Shown: positions 12,043 through 24,515, counted from the stretch's first letter. The stretch is 64,000 nucleotides of DNA from Cinnamomum chago (GCA_038049695.1 CP142452.1:28198501-28262500); one strand, 5' to 3'. The notes: generated by a model from the sequence alone, not told the origin. Numbers and translations are program-made.

Positions 12043-13590
12043 CAGCACATAAGAAAGGCAAGACTTAACGATTTTTTTTATTTAAATTCCAAGTTTTGGG
12101 AGATTTTATATTGTAGAAAGTTTTCTAAAGGGGAAGATGCATGAAAAAATATTCAACTTTCTAAGAAGAATCTCTTCTTCTTGCTTTCTTGGATTGCCAA
12201 ACAAGCTTCTGAAGTTAAGAAAATGGAAGATTATATTTTCCTTATTTTACTCCTATTTTCATCCAGATAAGCCCTCATTTCAACGAATTAGCATTTGCCC
12301 TAATTTTCTATCAGTTTATCATATATAGCTAGCAAAGCAGGCCTGTGCCAAGCCCGGCCCCTGATAGATAAAGTACTAGTGGTTAATTTCAAAATTCCAT
12401 GAGAATCAATCAATAGGCTCATCACATTTTCAGATATTTGCCAATCCAAGGCACCACTACTGCTCCCTCTCCTGTATTAAGTTGGTACAGACAAAGGTAG
12501 AACATAGGTCTGGTCCAGGCCCCAATAGTAAACCAGTCTCCTATGCAAACCCCGTAACAGACAGTTTGAGAATAAAATGCACAAGCAACCAGAGGAAAAA
12601 ATGCCCAAGAACAAAGAATTTAAGATTTCCAATATCTGTACCCCTCATCCAGTGGGCTCTCCAGCAAATCAATAGCTTGGATCACGAAACCATGGGCTCC
12701 TCAAATGCATCAAGAAATGAGGCCCTGGGAAATATTAATCATTCCCCAATATCTTTATGGATGCCTATATTTTTCAGCACATAGTTACCAAGAAGAGATT
12801 CAAACATTCAATGCACTCAATACGCATGGCCGACCAAGACAAAAAAATGAAATACAGATCAATGGCTTGGATAACTTCTATTAGCAGCATGTCAGCATGT
12901 AATAAATAACAAAAGTCCCAACAGTTTACAACTCACCAACCAAAACGATATATGATATATCCTACCACCATGAATTGCTTTATGGTCAATGCCCTTCATT
13001 AGGCCCTCTCATAACTGCAAAAAATTTAGAACATATAATTACTATTATAATGACAGAGTGCCAGAATCTGCCAGTAGTGTGGTCTAATAAGTTGAGGTGT
13101 CCTCTGTTTAGAACCATGGTCTTGCACTCTTGCTAGATGCTAGATCACTGATAACATACCTCTAGATTGAAACCAACTGATGTTGCTAGATCACCATAAA
13201 ATTGCTTTAGGCTAAACAGCTTTCATTCCTTGTTTATGACTTTGGGGACTTTGATATATGGCTCCTCATAGCATGGAATGCCAGCTAATATTGCCTCTCT
13301 ATGTTTAGAAGGGAAAAAAAGTGTTATTTTGTTATTAAACACAACAATGTGCACAAAAACCAGAGAAAGAAAAGGTTTGAGTTTATGAAGTACAGGAAAG
13401 GAAAAAAAAATTAACCCTCACCTGTTTTCAAATACTTCAGGTGAATCAAGTCTCGAGTTGCCATCAACTTCAGTGTCTGCAACCAAACAGTTGCAGTTAG
13501 CAGACACGTTTACCACTCCAAAATCCATATCTAATGGCCCAGGGATATGAAAAAAAGAGCAACGACACGGAAAGTTAAAAAGAAAAAAAG
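12043..13590. other. Intergenic stretch without recognised features
   Basis: Mixed-composition DNA with only short unsupported frames. A GC-rich phrase near 12340-12360 (CAGGCCTGTGCCAAGCCCGG) resembles one end of some hAT-type MITEs, but no partner end was found. Nothing else can be supported. Confidence 0.4.
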
Positions 13591-13630
13591 GAAAAAAGAA
13601 AAAAAAAAAAAAAAAGAAGAAGAAGAAATC
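13591..13630. repeat. A-rich/(AAG)n simple repeat
   Basis: A-rich run followed by AGA/AAG triplets. The poly-Phe frame on the minus strand comes from this. Confidence 0.85.
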
Positions 13631-13835
13631 ATCCCATGTTCTTGATTGGATGGAAGTTTCCATGCTGTTGGCTTTATATCACGTCACACATTGAATAGTC
13701 AGTGGCCAACGCATATTCAATTCAATATGAAATTATATGAGTGGGCTCGCTTTTTGAAAGGGTGCCCCACATTGGTTGACTGGGTGACATCTGCAAGTAC
13801 CGACTAGTGCGATGGGCGGGCTATCCAGCACATGG

Positions 13836-13840
<5 letters not shown>

Positions 13841-13895
<55 letters not shown>
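13841..13895. repeat. (CT)n microsatellite, about 27 units
   Basis: Uninterrupted CT dinucleotides over 55 bases, ending CTCTCG. Poly(Arg-Glu) and poly(Ser-Leu) frames across it are spurious. It should be length-polymorphic. Confidence 0.97.
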
Positions 13896-13898
<3 letters not shown>

Positions 13899-14698
13899 TT
13901 GGGACCCTGTGCCTGGTTCACTACAACAAACTTCGGTTAAGTCTGGATCCTTCTTTCTCCAGCAAACCGAAAACGGAAAAAAAATAAAAATAAAATCCAA
14001 GCACAGCGTTCTATCTTCCAATCCAAATAATTGACCTCCTGCTGCAACCAGAGAGTGATCAATGTGGCCCACCTCTAATCGGTGACAGCAGGGGAAGGGT
14101 TTCGATCCAACCCTTCTGCCTCCTTGGTCTTCTGATTCAAGACAGAAACTCAAGACTCTGTTTTCCCTTTGCGGCAATCGATCTAGCCGTAGCTGCCCCA
14201 CCTGAGATCCGGGATCCAAATTCCTCTCTTTGTTCCGGCACTGATTAAAGGAATCCACCGACCCTCTTCTCTTTGGAACCCAGGCACCAAACTGAACCCT
14301 AAGCCTTGTATCCGAACCCAAAAACCAACCGGCAGTGGTCCAGTGGTTCAACTGTGACAAGTGGCTTTCACAACAAATACCTCTCTGCCCCTCCTCTATG
14401 CATCTTCGTTGCACAAGAAACAGAGTACGAAATCCCTTCTCCAGAAGCAGCAGCGAGAAGTTGAAAAGTGGACCTAATCCTATTCTCCTTTATTCCGCAA
14501 CCAGCTATGCATTGTCGAGTGGCTGCAGCCTCTCTTCCATGCGTCTGAACCGAACTAACCAGCTCATGCTATTTCAATCTCTGCGGTTTGGAAGATGGAT
14601 CCGGGAAGACTGCCAATCCTTTTTTTCTCTCTGATCTGAGATAACTCACCATCGATTCGAAAAATCTGAGCGATCCAAACCTGGATGCTCTAATACCA
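13896..14698 (-). mobile_element. Possible copia leader and PBS remnant
   Basis: The minus strand carries TGGTATTAGAGC at 14698-14687, one mismatch from the initiator tRNA-Met PBS used by plant retrotransposons. A candidate LTR end (minus strand ...TTTGCACCA) ends at 14701. Downstream on the minus strand, to about 13900, is leader-like DNA with no gag or pol; the open frames there are not recognisable. The other LTR and any coding region are missing, so this would be a truncated relic. A chance PBS match is possible. Confidence 0.35.
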
Positions 14699-14700
14699 AC

Positions 14701-15317
14701 TGGTGCAAACCAGATTGCTTGAAGCAATCGTTGCAACAAAATCCAACATGCTCACAGGTTCAAAGTCATTTTTTTTCCTCCAAATCTCAAAAAAATAATT
14801 CTTCTCTCTTAAATTGCTTAGATAGGCTCCACAAACAACACTGACACATCTCAGCCATTGAGATAAGGCTTGGGATCTAATTTTGACCAATGACAAAACA
14901 CAGGAAAATACTAAACTGCCCTCGACAATGTGCTACAAAACACAGCTGAAGATGAAAATAAAAAGAATACAAACACAATAATGGGCCAGGGCCATACAGG
15001 CAGATGTCTAACTGTGATCTACATCAAATCTATGTCATATGTCCTTCCTCAACTGAGAAAAGCCACAAGGACTTTTCAAAGGTTGGGAATCAAGTCTAAC
15101 CCTACATTACATGCACAAGAATCTCTTTCGATTCTAAGCATATATTGATCATTAGTCTTAATCATGTGGTAAGAGCAGGTGGATAATCTAACTGATCATG
15201 TATGCATAATTTCTTACTCATCTCTTTAATTTTTTTCTTGTTTTGATTATTCTATATTGGATCTATGATGCATATTTCTAAACAGCAGCCGCTATGCACA
15301 TTAACGGCCGTGGCAGT
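14701..15317. other. Candidate LTR remnant and flank of the Tekay insertion
   Basis: If the PBS at 14687-14698 is real, its LTR starts at 14701 with TGGTGCAAACC (plus strand), but I cannot place the far end or find a second copy. The last bases (15313-15317, GCAGT) are the left target duplication of the Tekay element. The interrupted host sequence resumes at 35534. Confidence 0.4.
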
Positions 15318-15667
15318 TGTGAGGCCCCACCCCTTGTGGGCCCTCAATTTGATATTTGATTACTATTTAATAATATTTATTAGCTAATTATCCTAATTAA
15401 GGGTTAGTAAGGGTAGTGATATATTTTCCTAAGTTGTGTTGATTAGTCTAGATGTATTAGTATTAGGGTTATAGGGGTCTTTTGAAATTTCTAGGGTTAG
15501 TAAGTGAGTGGAGGCCCTATCTAGGTATTAGTGTTTTCTATAGGGGGGTATTCCTAAAAGCACTCTTCTAGAACCTTCCCACCTAATGACCTAAAAGCCC
15601 TCTACCCTAACCCCTAATCCCATACAAACATAAAGGGCATTTTAGTCCTTAGCCCAAACCCCTAATC

Positions 15668-15675
15668 TATAAATA
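15668..15675 (+). promoter_or_regulatory. Putative TATA box of the Tekay LTR promoter
   Basis: TATAAATA followed about 60 bp later by a CTTC/CT-rich stretch typical of retrotransposon 5' leaders. The same motif is at 29803-29810 in the 3' LTR, inverted at 30319-30326 in the antisense fragment, and as TATAAAT at 5667-5661 in the left element. Conservation across copies supports promoter function. Confidence 0.65.
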
Positions 15676-16164
15676 CAGCCCATTTCCCAAGGCATCCCTA
15701 GCAACTATTCATCTTCTTCATTTCCCCTCTCCTTCCTCTCTCTCCTTTCTCGCTTCTAGACCTAGGATCTGAGTTGGTTTTGTGCTTGAGGAGACCCAAA
15801 GAGCTGGGATTTTCTTCTAGTTGGATTGGCATTCTTTCTTCTCTCACTCTCTACAACCTTCTATTCCAAACAAGGCAAGTGCAATATATTGATCTAACAT
15901 AGAATGTATGTTTCCAATTTCATTGATTCTGTCATTTCCATTCAGTTAATGTAAATCTGTAGATCTAACCTTGAGCTTAGAATTGATGGATGGGATTCTC
16001 CCATTTGGAAGATCAATGGCCCGTTTGGTGTTGGATGGAGGTATATTGGAGTGCTTTTGTGTTTTCTAATGCTTTAGTAATGATTGGGCAAGATTGGAGG
16101 TGGTTAAATGGAAAAATGGGTTGAAAGGAAGAAACCCTGAAAACTGGGTTTTCTGCAGTTTTGC

Positions 16165-16562
16165 GTGTGCTCGGTCGACCGAGCACACTAAAAACTGAGA
16201 GAAAACAGCTCCCAGTTATTTTTCCTGCAGAGATGACAGTCTAGTGTGCCAGGTCGACCGAGCCTTGCTCCCGGTCGACCGAGCACACAGGACCTGTTAT
16301 GAAAATGCTGAGAACTGGGACATCCCATTTACACAGAGTTTCAGTGTGCGCGGTCGACCGCCCAGGCCAGGAGGTCGACCGAGCACACGTGAAATCCCTG
16401 GGAATAGACCATGTCTCCCAGGTACAGATCCAATTTTTCTCAGTGTACCCGGTCGACCGACCTGCAGCCAGGTCGACCGAGCACACTGCACCAGGGTCGA
16501 CCTGGGGGTTAACCCCCAGTGTACTCGGTCGACCGAGCCCTGTGCCAGGTCGACCGAGCACA
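16165..16562. repeat. GTCGAC palindrome cluster, 5' LTR
   Basis: Ten GTCGAC cores lie within 400 bp. The first (16165-16188) is a perfect 24-bp palindrome containing CTCGGTCGACCGAG between GTGTG and CACAC. Later copies occur in pairs such as CCCGGTCGACCG...AGGTCGACCGAGCACAC, spaced 20-25 bp within a pair and about 80-100 bp between pairs. The cluster lies downstream of the TATA box and so in transcribed DNA. Confidence 0.9.
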
Positions 16563-16625
16563 CTGAATTCAGTGATTTTTCCAGTTTTCACATTTCTGAA
16601 GTTGTGATCAGTTGTGGGGCCCATT

Positions 16626-16940
16626 TGTCATTCTCACAATTGCAGAATGTAAGAATAGAACATGAGTTCTTGGAAACTGAATGTATTATTGTGTGTCGAC
16701 CTTTGGAGATCTAGCCCCAATATATAGAGTATTACATGCCTCAATTAAGGCTTCTCAGTTAGGAAACTAGCCTAATTACATCAATTGTTATTCTAACTTT
16801 AGGAAACTAACTAATTTACAAGAGAAAATCTAATTAAGATAATATGTACAGCTGTTACAAGTTGACCCAATCAATATCCACGTGAGATGATATTCTGGAC
16901 AAGATATGTTCATGGGCCTTGGGCTTGGGCCTGTTTAACA
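16626..16940 (-). repeat. 3' LTR of the nested copia element
   Basis: 315-bp partner of 21666-21984. On its inner side is the polypurine tract (minus strand TTTGAGGGGGGG, about 16952-16941), which overlaps the stop codon of pol. Confidence 0.92.
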
Positions 16941-16947
16941 CCCCCCC

Positions 16948-19900
16948 TCAAATTGATGCGGGAGAATCAACAAGCATTAATTTGCCAACCAAGAACTGAT
17001 GGCGAGGACGCGGAAGACCTTTAGTAAGGATATCAACAAGTTGAAGCTCAGTGGAGACATGCGGAAGGCTGATGACCTCACGCTTAAGCTCATCTCTGAT
17101 GAAATGACAATCAACCTCGATGTGTTTAGTGCGTTCATGAAAAATTGGATTTTCAGTAATCCGAATTGCACTGGTATTATCAGCATAGAGGGGGGTAGCG
17201 CCTTCTGCTGGAAACCCGATGTCAGAGAGTAGACCTCGGAGCCAAAGAATTTCGGAGCATGCAGCAGACATGGCGCGGTACTCAGCCTCGGTAGAGGATT
17301 TGGAAACTTTGTCTTGTTTCTTACATTTCCAGGAAATGAGGCTATCACCCAAAAACATGCACCATCCTGTCGTTGATCTGCGAGTATCTGGGCAACCAGC
17401 CCAATCAACATCTGAATAAGCTTTGAGAGATGGAGGATTGTTGGATGGAAAATGCAACCCGCGAGTCGGTGTGCGAATAAGGTACCGAATGATGCGACGA
17501 ACAGCAGCCATATGAAGATGACGAGGAGCAGTCATGAACTGACTCATTAGGTTGACCGCATAGGAGATATCAGGACGAGTGATCGTGAGGTAGATCAAGC
17601 TACCAACTAACTGGCGATATGTGGTAGGATCGGGAAGAAGATCACCCTCCTCTTTACTGAGTTTGACATTCAGTTCGACCGGCGTATCGACGGGGGCTGA
17701 AGCAGTAAGGCCAGCCAAGGCAATAAGGTCAACCGTGTATTTATGCTAATTGAGAACTATACCTTTAGTTGATTGATGAACTTCAAGACCAAGGAAATAG
17801 TTTAAGGGGCCGAGATCCTTCATGTGAAATGTCTTATTAAGAAAAGCTTGGAGTTCCTGAATCATATGGGCATTGGGTCCAGTAATGACAATGTGATCAA
17901 CGTAGACCAGTAGCACAGTAATCCCGGACGGAGCATGATGTAAGAACATTGAAGGATCATACTGGCTGGGATGAAAATCCAAGCGGAGAAGAGCATCCTG
18001 AAATTTCTCAAACCATGCGCGGGGGGCTTGCTTCAGACCATAGAGAGAGCGACGGAGCTTAGCAACCATACCCTTCCCAGAAGCGGACCCCGGTGGCAGA
18101 CGCATGTAAACATCTTCTTTGAGATCACCATGAAGAAACGCATTTTTGACATCCATTTGATATAGAGGTCAGGATTGAGATGCAGCAACAGCAAGGATAA
18201 TGCGTACGGTGGTCATCTTGGCGACAAGAGCAAAAGTTTCATCATAATCAATGCCATATTCCTGCCGATTTCCGAGAGCAACAAGGCGCCTTATATCGAT
18301 CTAGAGTGCCATCTGATTTTAACTTGAGAGAAAAAATCCACTTGCAGCCGATAGGTTTGACACCCACAGGAGAGGGGACAGCATCCCACATATGATTTTT
18401 CTCTAAAGCAGCCAATTCATCGTGCATAGCCTGGTTCCAACATTTGTCCTGCACAGCCTGAGAATAGGATTAGGGAATAGAAGAAGAGGACAAAGTGGCC
18501 ATCAAGGAAGTATGGGAGAACCCATAGCGGTCGGGTGGTACCGAAATGCGAGTGGAGCGACGCAATGTAGGAAGTCCAGATGGACCAAATGCCTGAGGCG
18601 GACCGGATGCGGGAGGAAGATCTGGAGGGGAATCCCTAGGAGGCGCGTCTGTGGTCCGCCTGTGATACACAAAATTAGGATTAAATCGAACAATAGATGT
18701 GTCGTCAGAAAAACCAGGTAAGGAAACTAATGAGGAGTCATCCGGAGGATCAAGGTGTTTTTGAAAGAAATACTCGTTTTCAAAAAACACGACATTCCAA
18801 GAGGTACGGATGCGACGAATGTGTGGATCATAGCAAAGGAACCCTTTCTGGAAGGGTGCATATCCTAAAAAACCACACTGAGCAGATTGAGCTGTAAGTT
18901 TGGTCCGTTCAGACGGAGGCAAATGCACAAAGCAAACAGAACCAAAAACATGAAGATCATCATAAGATGGAGATGTCTTGTAGAGACGATAATATGGGCT
19001 TTCATTGGCAATCGAAGAGGATGGCATGCGGTTAATGAGATGAGCTGCAGTAGCCAAAGCCTCAACCCAAAACCGGGTAGGAACTGATGATTCAAGGAAA
19101 AGGGAACGAGTGACATCAAGGAGATGTCGATTTTTCCTTTCAGCGACTCCATTCTGCTGTGGATTATAAGGACAAGTTCTTTGAGAAATAATACCTTTGG
19201 TTTGCAAAAATTGTTGAAAATCAGAGGACATATATTCCCCACCTGAGTCAGATCGCAAGATTTTAATGCAGGTGGAAAATTGATTTTCAACATAAGCTAG
19301 AAACATTTTAAAAACATGAAAAACATCAGATTTGGAATGCAGAAAGTAAACCCATGTGAACCGACTGAAATCATCAATAAATGTCACAAAGTATTTATAG
19401 CGAGCATGAGAGAGAGCTGGAGCAATTCCCCAGACATCGCTATGAACCAAATCAAAACTCTGAGTGTTGTGTGAAGTGGAAATAGGAAAAGGAAGGGTTT
19501 TGCTTTTTCCCAATTTGCAAGTAGCACAATCAAAAGGCACACAAGAAGATAAACCAACAGTTTTATTTATTAAACCAGAATTGAACATCAGGGACAAAGT
19601 CTTTGAATTAGGGTGTCCAAGTCTTTTATGCCACAATTGGCAGTTATCTCTAATGGAAAAACAAAACACATCATTGTCCAATTTATTCCTAAAGATTTTT
19701 GAAAAATCCAGCGGAAACAAGCGTCCACACTTAGGCCCCCTTGCGATCTCCTTCCCGGACATCTGGTCCTGCACAACACAACCAGAAGAAGAAAAAGAGA
19801 TATTACAATTATTTTCAACAAGCTGCCCGACTGACAAAAGGTTGGAAGTTAAATTTGGACAGAGATAAACATTTTTCAATGGAATGGGACCAGAAATGTC

Positions 19901-21041
19901 ACCGACAGCAGTAATGGAAACATGGCCCCCGTTAGCAGTTTGGATTTGAAGAGGGCCATTGTAGCTTTGCACTTTGGAGAGCGGTGCACGGGAAGACGTC
20001 ATATGATTAGACGCCCCAGAATCAAGAAACCAAGTAGAAGATGGAGGGGATATACCTGAGAGACCAAAAGCCGAGAGAGCAATGACAATCATCTGTTGAA
20101 CCATTTCAGGAGTGAGAGATGATGAGGGACCAGGTTGTGAGGGCGCAGATGTAGGAGCAGGCATAGCCGAAGAAGCAACATACGCATGCGGATGCTGATA
20201 CTGTGGAGTCTGAGGCTGTGGTGATGGACGTTGGGGTCGGCGGCGACATTCAGAGATGATATGTCCCGACTTTTTACAGTAAATGCAGACCTTCTGTTTG
20301 CATTGAGTTGCAATGTGCCCAAATTTTTGACAACTATAACATTGCATTTTGCTCAAGTCGCGCGGCGGAGGTTGAGAAGTTTTATTAGCTGAGAACGCAA
20401 CTGAATAGGTCTTAGTCGTTTGTTGCGCTATATGAGCCGAGGTCGCAATGCGCTGTTCTTCTTGTAAAAGTTCATTGAAGCATACATCCAAGGAAGGTAA
20501 TGGCGTCCGATTCATCAGAGCAAATCGGACACTTTCATATTCATTCCGCAGTTTCATCAAAAATTGATCCCTTTGACTAGAGGCCTGAAGATCACGAATC
20601 ACGATCAGAATGTCAGGAGCCACATCTGCATACTTAATACTATCGTATTCCGACCATAGGGTTCAGAATCCTGAATAGTAGTCTTGGATTGACAATGTCC
20701 CTTGTGCATATTCAGCAATTGCACATTCCAGATGAAATTGACGTGCTGAGTTATCTTGATGGTACACTTGCTTCAGATATCCCCACAGGTCTTTAGCAGT
20801 GGGATAAGGTTTGAGGTTCATTATCAAATGTGGTTCGACGGAACCCAGGATCCATGTTTTTATTTTTGCATCTTTAGTAAGCCAAGCGGATATCTTCTTC
20901 TCATCTTCCTTGGGTTTAGGGTCAGATCCAGAATATATAACCCCACAATTCCTTAGCCTCAAGGTAAATCTGGAACTGAAACGACCAGGCGGGATAATTT
21001 TTTCCCGTGAATCGGATCAAGGTAACCTCAGATTTTTCCAT
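16948..21041 (-). pseudogene. Copia gag-pol polyprotein, disrupted
   Basis: Starts at ATG 21041 (MEKSEVTLIRFTGKNYPAW). Gag has two CCHC knuckles (CYSCQKFGHIATQC and CIYCKKSGHIISEC, near 20330-20250). The longest readable stretch, 20623-18470, covers late Gag, protease (FLDSGASNHM), the integrase zinc finger (LWHKRLGHPN...CATCKLGKS) and the integrase core (SDVWG, HSDSGGEY, QQNGVAERKN). RT (QMDVKNAFLHGDL, LYGLKQAPRAWFEK) and RNase H (ADNTSAI, TKHIEVDCHFIRDE) follow to the TGA at 16948. Lesions are a frameshift after ELWGYI, a stop near 20663, TAG at 18470, a frameshift near 18285, a stop near 18165 and TAG at 17746. The RT active site reads YVDH instead of YVDD. It is not functional. Confidence 0.94.
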
Positions 21042-21665
21042 CTTCAATCTTGATTCAAAGAAATTCCAACAACAGTGAAGAGATGAAATTTAAATGCTGA
21101 TAACAAACTGTGCTGTGTATATATACTAAGATCCGATCAATCAGGGAGGAGAAAAATCCACACAGAACCTAAAAAGGGCAAAAAAACACTCCAGGCGACC
21201 TGAAATTTTCTTGCTGATCTGCTATGTGGGCCCCACTGATAGATCTGGTCAATGATCAGATCACTGATCTGAAGAATTGTAGTAATTTGCTTTCTACTGG
21301 AAAAAGAATGATCCAATTCCACCACAGATCCAAGATTCTGGACGGTTCAGATGAAAACAGTATTAAAAAACTGGACAATGTCGAGAATGTGTAAATCACC
21401 AACCTGAGAGTGCTGAAAAATTGTGAAAAAATCTCCAATATTCTTAGAAAATCCAGACGACCATGTATGGAGAAATCTCTGATGGTGGTTTGATGATCAG
21501 AGGTGGGCCACCATGAAGATGAGATTGTTGCAGCGTCTGGACTCTTTGAAACAGATCCTTGATCTGTCGATCTTCACAAGAGAGATTGATTTCTCTCTAT
21601 CCTTAATGCCTAAATGCTAGGTAAGATCAAAGAACAAGATTTTCTTAACCTTGTCTCTGATATTA

Positions 21666-21984
21666 TGTCATTCTCACAATTGCAGAATGTAAGAATAGAA
21701 CGTGAGTTCTTGGAAACTTAATGTATTATTGTGTGTCCTCACCTTTGGAGATCTAGCCCCAATATATAGAGTATTACATGCCTCAATCAAGGCTTCTCAG
21801 TTAGGAAACTAGCCTAATTACATCAATTGTTATTCTAACTTTAGGAAACTAACTAATTTACAAGAGAAAATCTAATTAAGATAATATGTACAGCTGTTAC
21901 AAGTTGACCCAATCAATATCCACGTGAGATATGATATTCTGGACAGGATATGTTCATGGGCCTTGGGCTTGGGCCTGTTTAACA
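21666..21984 (-). repeat. 5' LTR of the nested copia element
   Basis: Minus-strand LTR of 319 bp beginning TGTTAAACAGGCCCAAG. The PBS region follows at about 21663-21650, where only the core TATCAGAG of the usual TGGTATCAGAGC is kept. The same LTR start appears in the deleted element at 36329, so the two are related families or subfamilies. Confidence 0.92.
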
Positions 21985-23661
21985 CCATTGACCATCCAAA
22001 TGGACTTCTATTGATGTGCCAAGCCCGAGTCAATGGTGTGGCTCAACCTTCACTCGTGGGGACCACCAAGTAGGGTTTTGGTTGTTTAATCTAAGATGAT
22101 TCGATCCATAAACGTTGTCAATGATGCCCGTAACCTCAGGAGCACCAAACACAGTATCCTTTGGCATCTAAGACTCCATTTAGGGATCAAATTACCTAAG
22201 ATGAGCCTGGACCTGAATGTGGTTCATTACCTAAGTTGGACTATTGATATTTCCCTAATGATTCTCTTACCTGAAGTTCATACTTCACTTATTTTGTTTA
22301 TATCACTCTTATGTCTTTACTATAGCTTGTAACTGTTAATTAAATGGAAATGGATGACCTGAACCTAGGATACCTTAGAGGTGACCCGATGGTGTGAACA
22401 TGAGTACACTGACCCGTGTCTGTGGCTAGGCGGGCCCTTTTATGGCCTAAGTATGGATATGATTACCTTTAGAATGGAGAGATGGATTGTATTAGTCTTA
22501 TAACTCCTTATGGTTGAGAAGGAGCTTAAAATGGATATGTTGCCTCGTTTGGATGGTTTTAGACCAGGCCATGTGTTTGATGGGCCTCGGTATGGATCCA
22601 ACGAGTGGGCTTGGACTTGGATTGTAATCCATGGACTAATTGATATACGAACCTCTTAGAGACTTGGTTAGGACCTAATTCACGCAAGGCAAAGCCTAGA
22701 CAGACACAGACCTTTAGAGTTTCCTCGAGTCGGCATAGACATTCACTCGGTTGATTTAAGCTCAGCCTGTGGACTGATCATCCCCGGTATGAGCTATTTA
22801 TGAGTGTTGAGTGAGCTATTATGATGAGCTATGTTTTAGACAGACGGTGCGATACCGAATCCAGTCTCCCCGAGTGATGAATGTGGTGAGACTGTTGAGT
22901 GTTTTGCAGGGTTAGTTATCCCCAGCATTGGTGAGATTCCCCGCCGCAACTTTGTTCAGTATGGGAGGGCCGCGGCATAATATCCCGCGGTATCCAGCTC
23001 GTGTGAATGTGCCATATCGTATTAGTCTAGATGCTATATTATCACGATTCTTTATGTTTATCTTGCTCAACTGCCTAGATTATTTACCTTGATATTCCTT
23101 AAATTATATAATTGTCTCAACTTTTTTTATATATATGTCCTATGTTACTTGTATACTGTGACTTGCCAGATCTTTAGATCTGACCCATCTTTGATGCTTA
23201 GGCCTTGACCTCGAGTACGCGGAGGACGCGCTTGCACTTGTAGAGGCGCCTGTCGACGGAGATTACGTTTGGGGCCCGGCTGACCCAGATGTCGAGCCGG
23301 AGGGTGGAGGGCCAAGGCCAGGGCTTTGAGCGTTATTTTTATTTGGGCTTTTGAGCGATTTTGTAGTGAGCTGGGTAGAAATCAAATATGTAATTAATTT
23401 TTGTGGTTCTTAACAGTTAATACTTTTAAACTAGACTACAGTTCTGCTCTTATTTAATATATTATGATACCCATTGCTTCCGTTTTACATCTTATGCTTC
23501 CGCAATTTAATCGTTGTTATAATCTTGTTCAAAAGTTTTAAATTGGACTTCACTGCGGACCTACGATCTTGGAAGTTCTCGGATTTTCCGAGAAGTAGCG
23601 TGCCAACTTCGGGTATTCCGACGACTTTCTCGGTATCCGGAATTGGGGCGTTATAATTTTA

Positions 23662-23673
23662 TGGTATCAGAGC
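23662..23673 (+). other. Primer binding site of the complete Tekay element
   Basis: TGGTATCAGAGC, complementary to the 3' end of initiator tRNA-Met, six bases after the 5' LTR end. Same spacing as in the left element. Confidence 0.93.
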
Positions 23674-23950
23674 TGAGCTAGTCTCTAGGAAATAAAACAC
23701 ACTAGAAACTTTAGGACGTAGTGAGGATTTCAGTGATGGGATACGTGCAGTGGCGGACCTAGGATTTTCGTTTGAGGGGTGCGAAACGATGGCAATTGAA
23801 AAAGTCCAAAAATATTATTTTGTAATATTTTCGTCACATTAATAATGACAAAAGAGAAAATGTATTGCATTTAAATGATTACAAAATATTCAAGTGTATC
23901 AACTAGCATTTGATCATCAAAAGTCATATCTCAACTATACAACAAAGCCT

Positions 23951-24073
23951 TTACAATTGCCCTCGACAGTTCTTCATATTTTGAAAGCGTTGCATGATTG
24001 TCTCATCGTCAATGCTATTAAATATGTTCCTTTCGATATATAGAAGTAAACAATCATTCATCTACTCATCAAC
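23951..24073 (-). pseudogene. C-terminal fragment of a hAT transposase (TTF/MYM zinc-finger type)
   Basis: The minus strand reads MNDCLLLYIERNIFNSIDDE followed by TIMQRFQNMKNCRGQL and a stop. This matches the extreme C-terminus of the plant hAT transposases often annotated as zinc finger MYM-type protein 1-like, whose last lines contain WLNDCLVTYIE...QRFQNMK. A TAG sits where tryptophan is expected just before MNDC. The rest of the gene is deleted. This names the autonomous relative of the element. Confidence 0.6.
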
Positions 24074-24515
24074 ATAAGCTTTTTCTTGTGTCTAAAGAAG
24101 AGAAAAAGGTAGTAGAGACGGGGCATTGAGAATTAGGGTTGTAATGGGAAGGCCCAAGTCAATTCAAGAAGAGGGAATGGAAGGTAGGGACTGAATTCCC
24201 TTTATGGGTGGCAGGGTGGGTGATTTTGGTTTCTTATAGAAGCATGGAATATCACTTGGAGTTGGGTTGTCTATCTTCTCCTCTTCTATGTCTCTACATC
24301 TGTAAGACTAAGTTTTCGAGCCTCGACGCCTCGTCAATCGTCGACTTGAAACCGCGCGCGCAAGCGAAATATAGAGGGAGGGAGAAAGAAGAACTGTTGA
24401 TTTGGTGTGTTGATGAAGAGTTTCCAATAGTCATTGGAGAGGGAGAAGGGTTGGAGAGATACAAGGGTTTTTTATTTAGGGGAACTGAGAGGATTTCTCG
24501 ATTGTTGATGTGGGT

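Larger units (their letters stand above)
16626..21984 (-). mobile_element. Ty1/copia retrotransposon nested in the Tekay 5' LTR
   Basis: A complete 5,359-bp insertion, target duplication CCATT at 16621-16625 and 21985-21989. LTRs are 16626-16940 and 21666-21984 (315 and 319 bp), beginning TGTTAAACAGGCCC and ending GAATGACA on the minus strand. Minus-strand order is 5' LTR, PBS-like TATCAGAG, gag (double zinc knuckle), protease, integrase, RT, RNase H, polypurine tract and 3' LTR. Integrase before RT is the copia order. The two LTRs differ at roughly half a dozen positions plus two small indels, so it is younger than its host LTR but not new. The coding region carries several disabling changes. 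Confidence 0.96.
15318..23655 (+). repeat. 5' LTR of the complete Tekay element, split by copia
   Basis: Begins TGTGAGGCCCC at 15318. It ends GCGTTATA at 23655, where a C-to-T change alters the expected GTTACA. The copia insertion splits it into 15318-16625 and 21990-23655; without that insertion the LTR is about 2.97 kb. A TATA box (TATAAATA, 15668-15675) sits about 350 bp from the start and is followed by a CT-rich leader. The 3' LTR is very similar with scattered substitutions, so insertion was not very recent. Confidence 0.93.

Noticed and set aside
11823-12048. Asp-rich or Val/Met-rich small proteins
   Set aside because: They are artefacts of a triplet microsatellite.
13733-14414. Long minus-strand frames with poly(Arg-Glu)
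   Set aside because: They are translations of the CT microsatellite and of leader-like DNA. There is no family signature.
15289-15317. Sequence left of the Tekay element as part of its LTR
   Set aside because: GCAGT at 15313-15317 is repeated after 35528, so the LTR begins at 15318 and the upstream text is host DNA.
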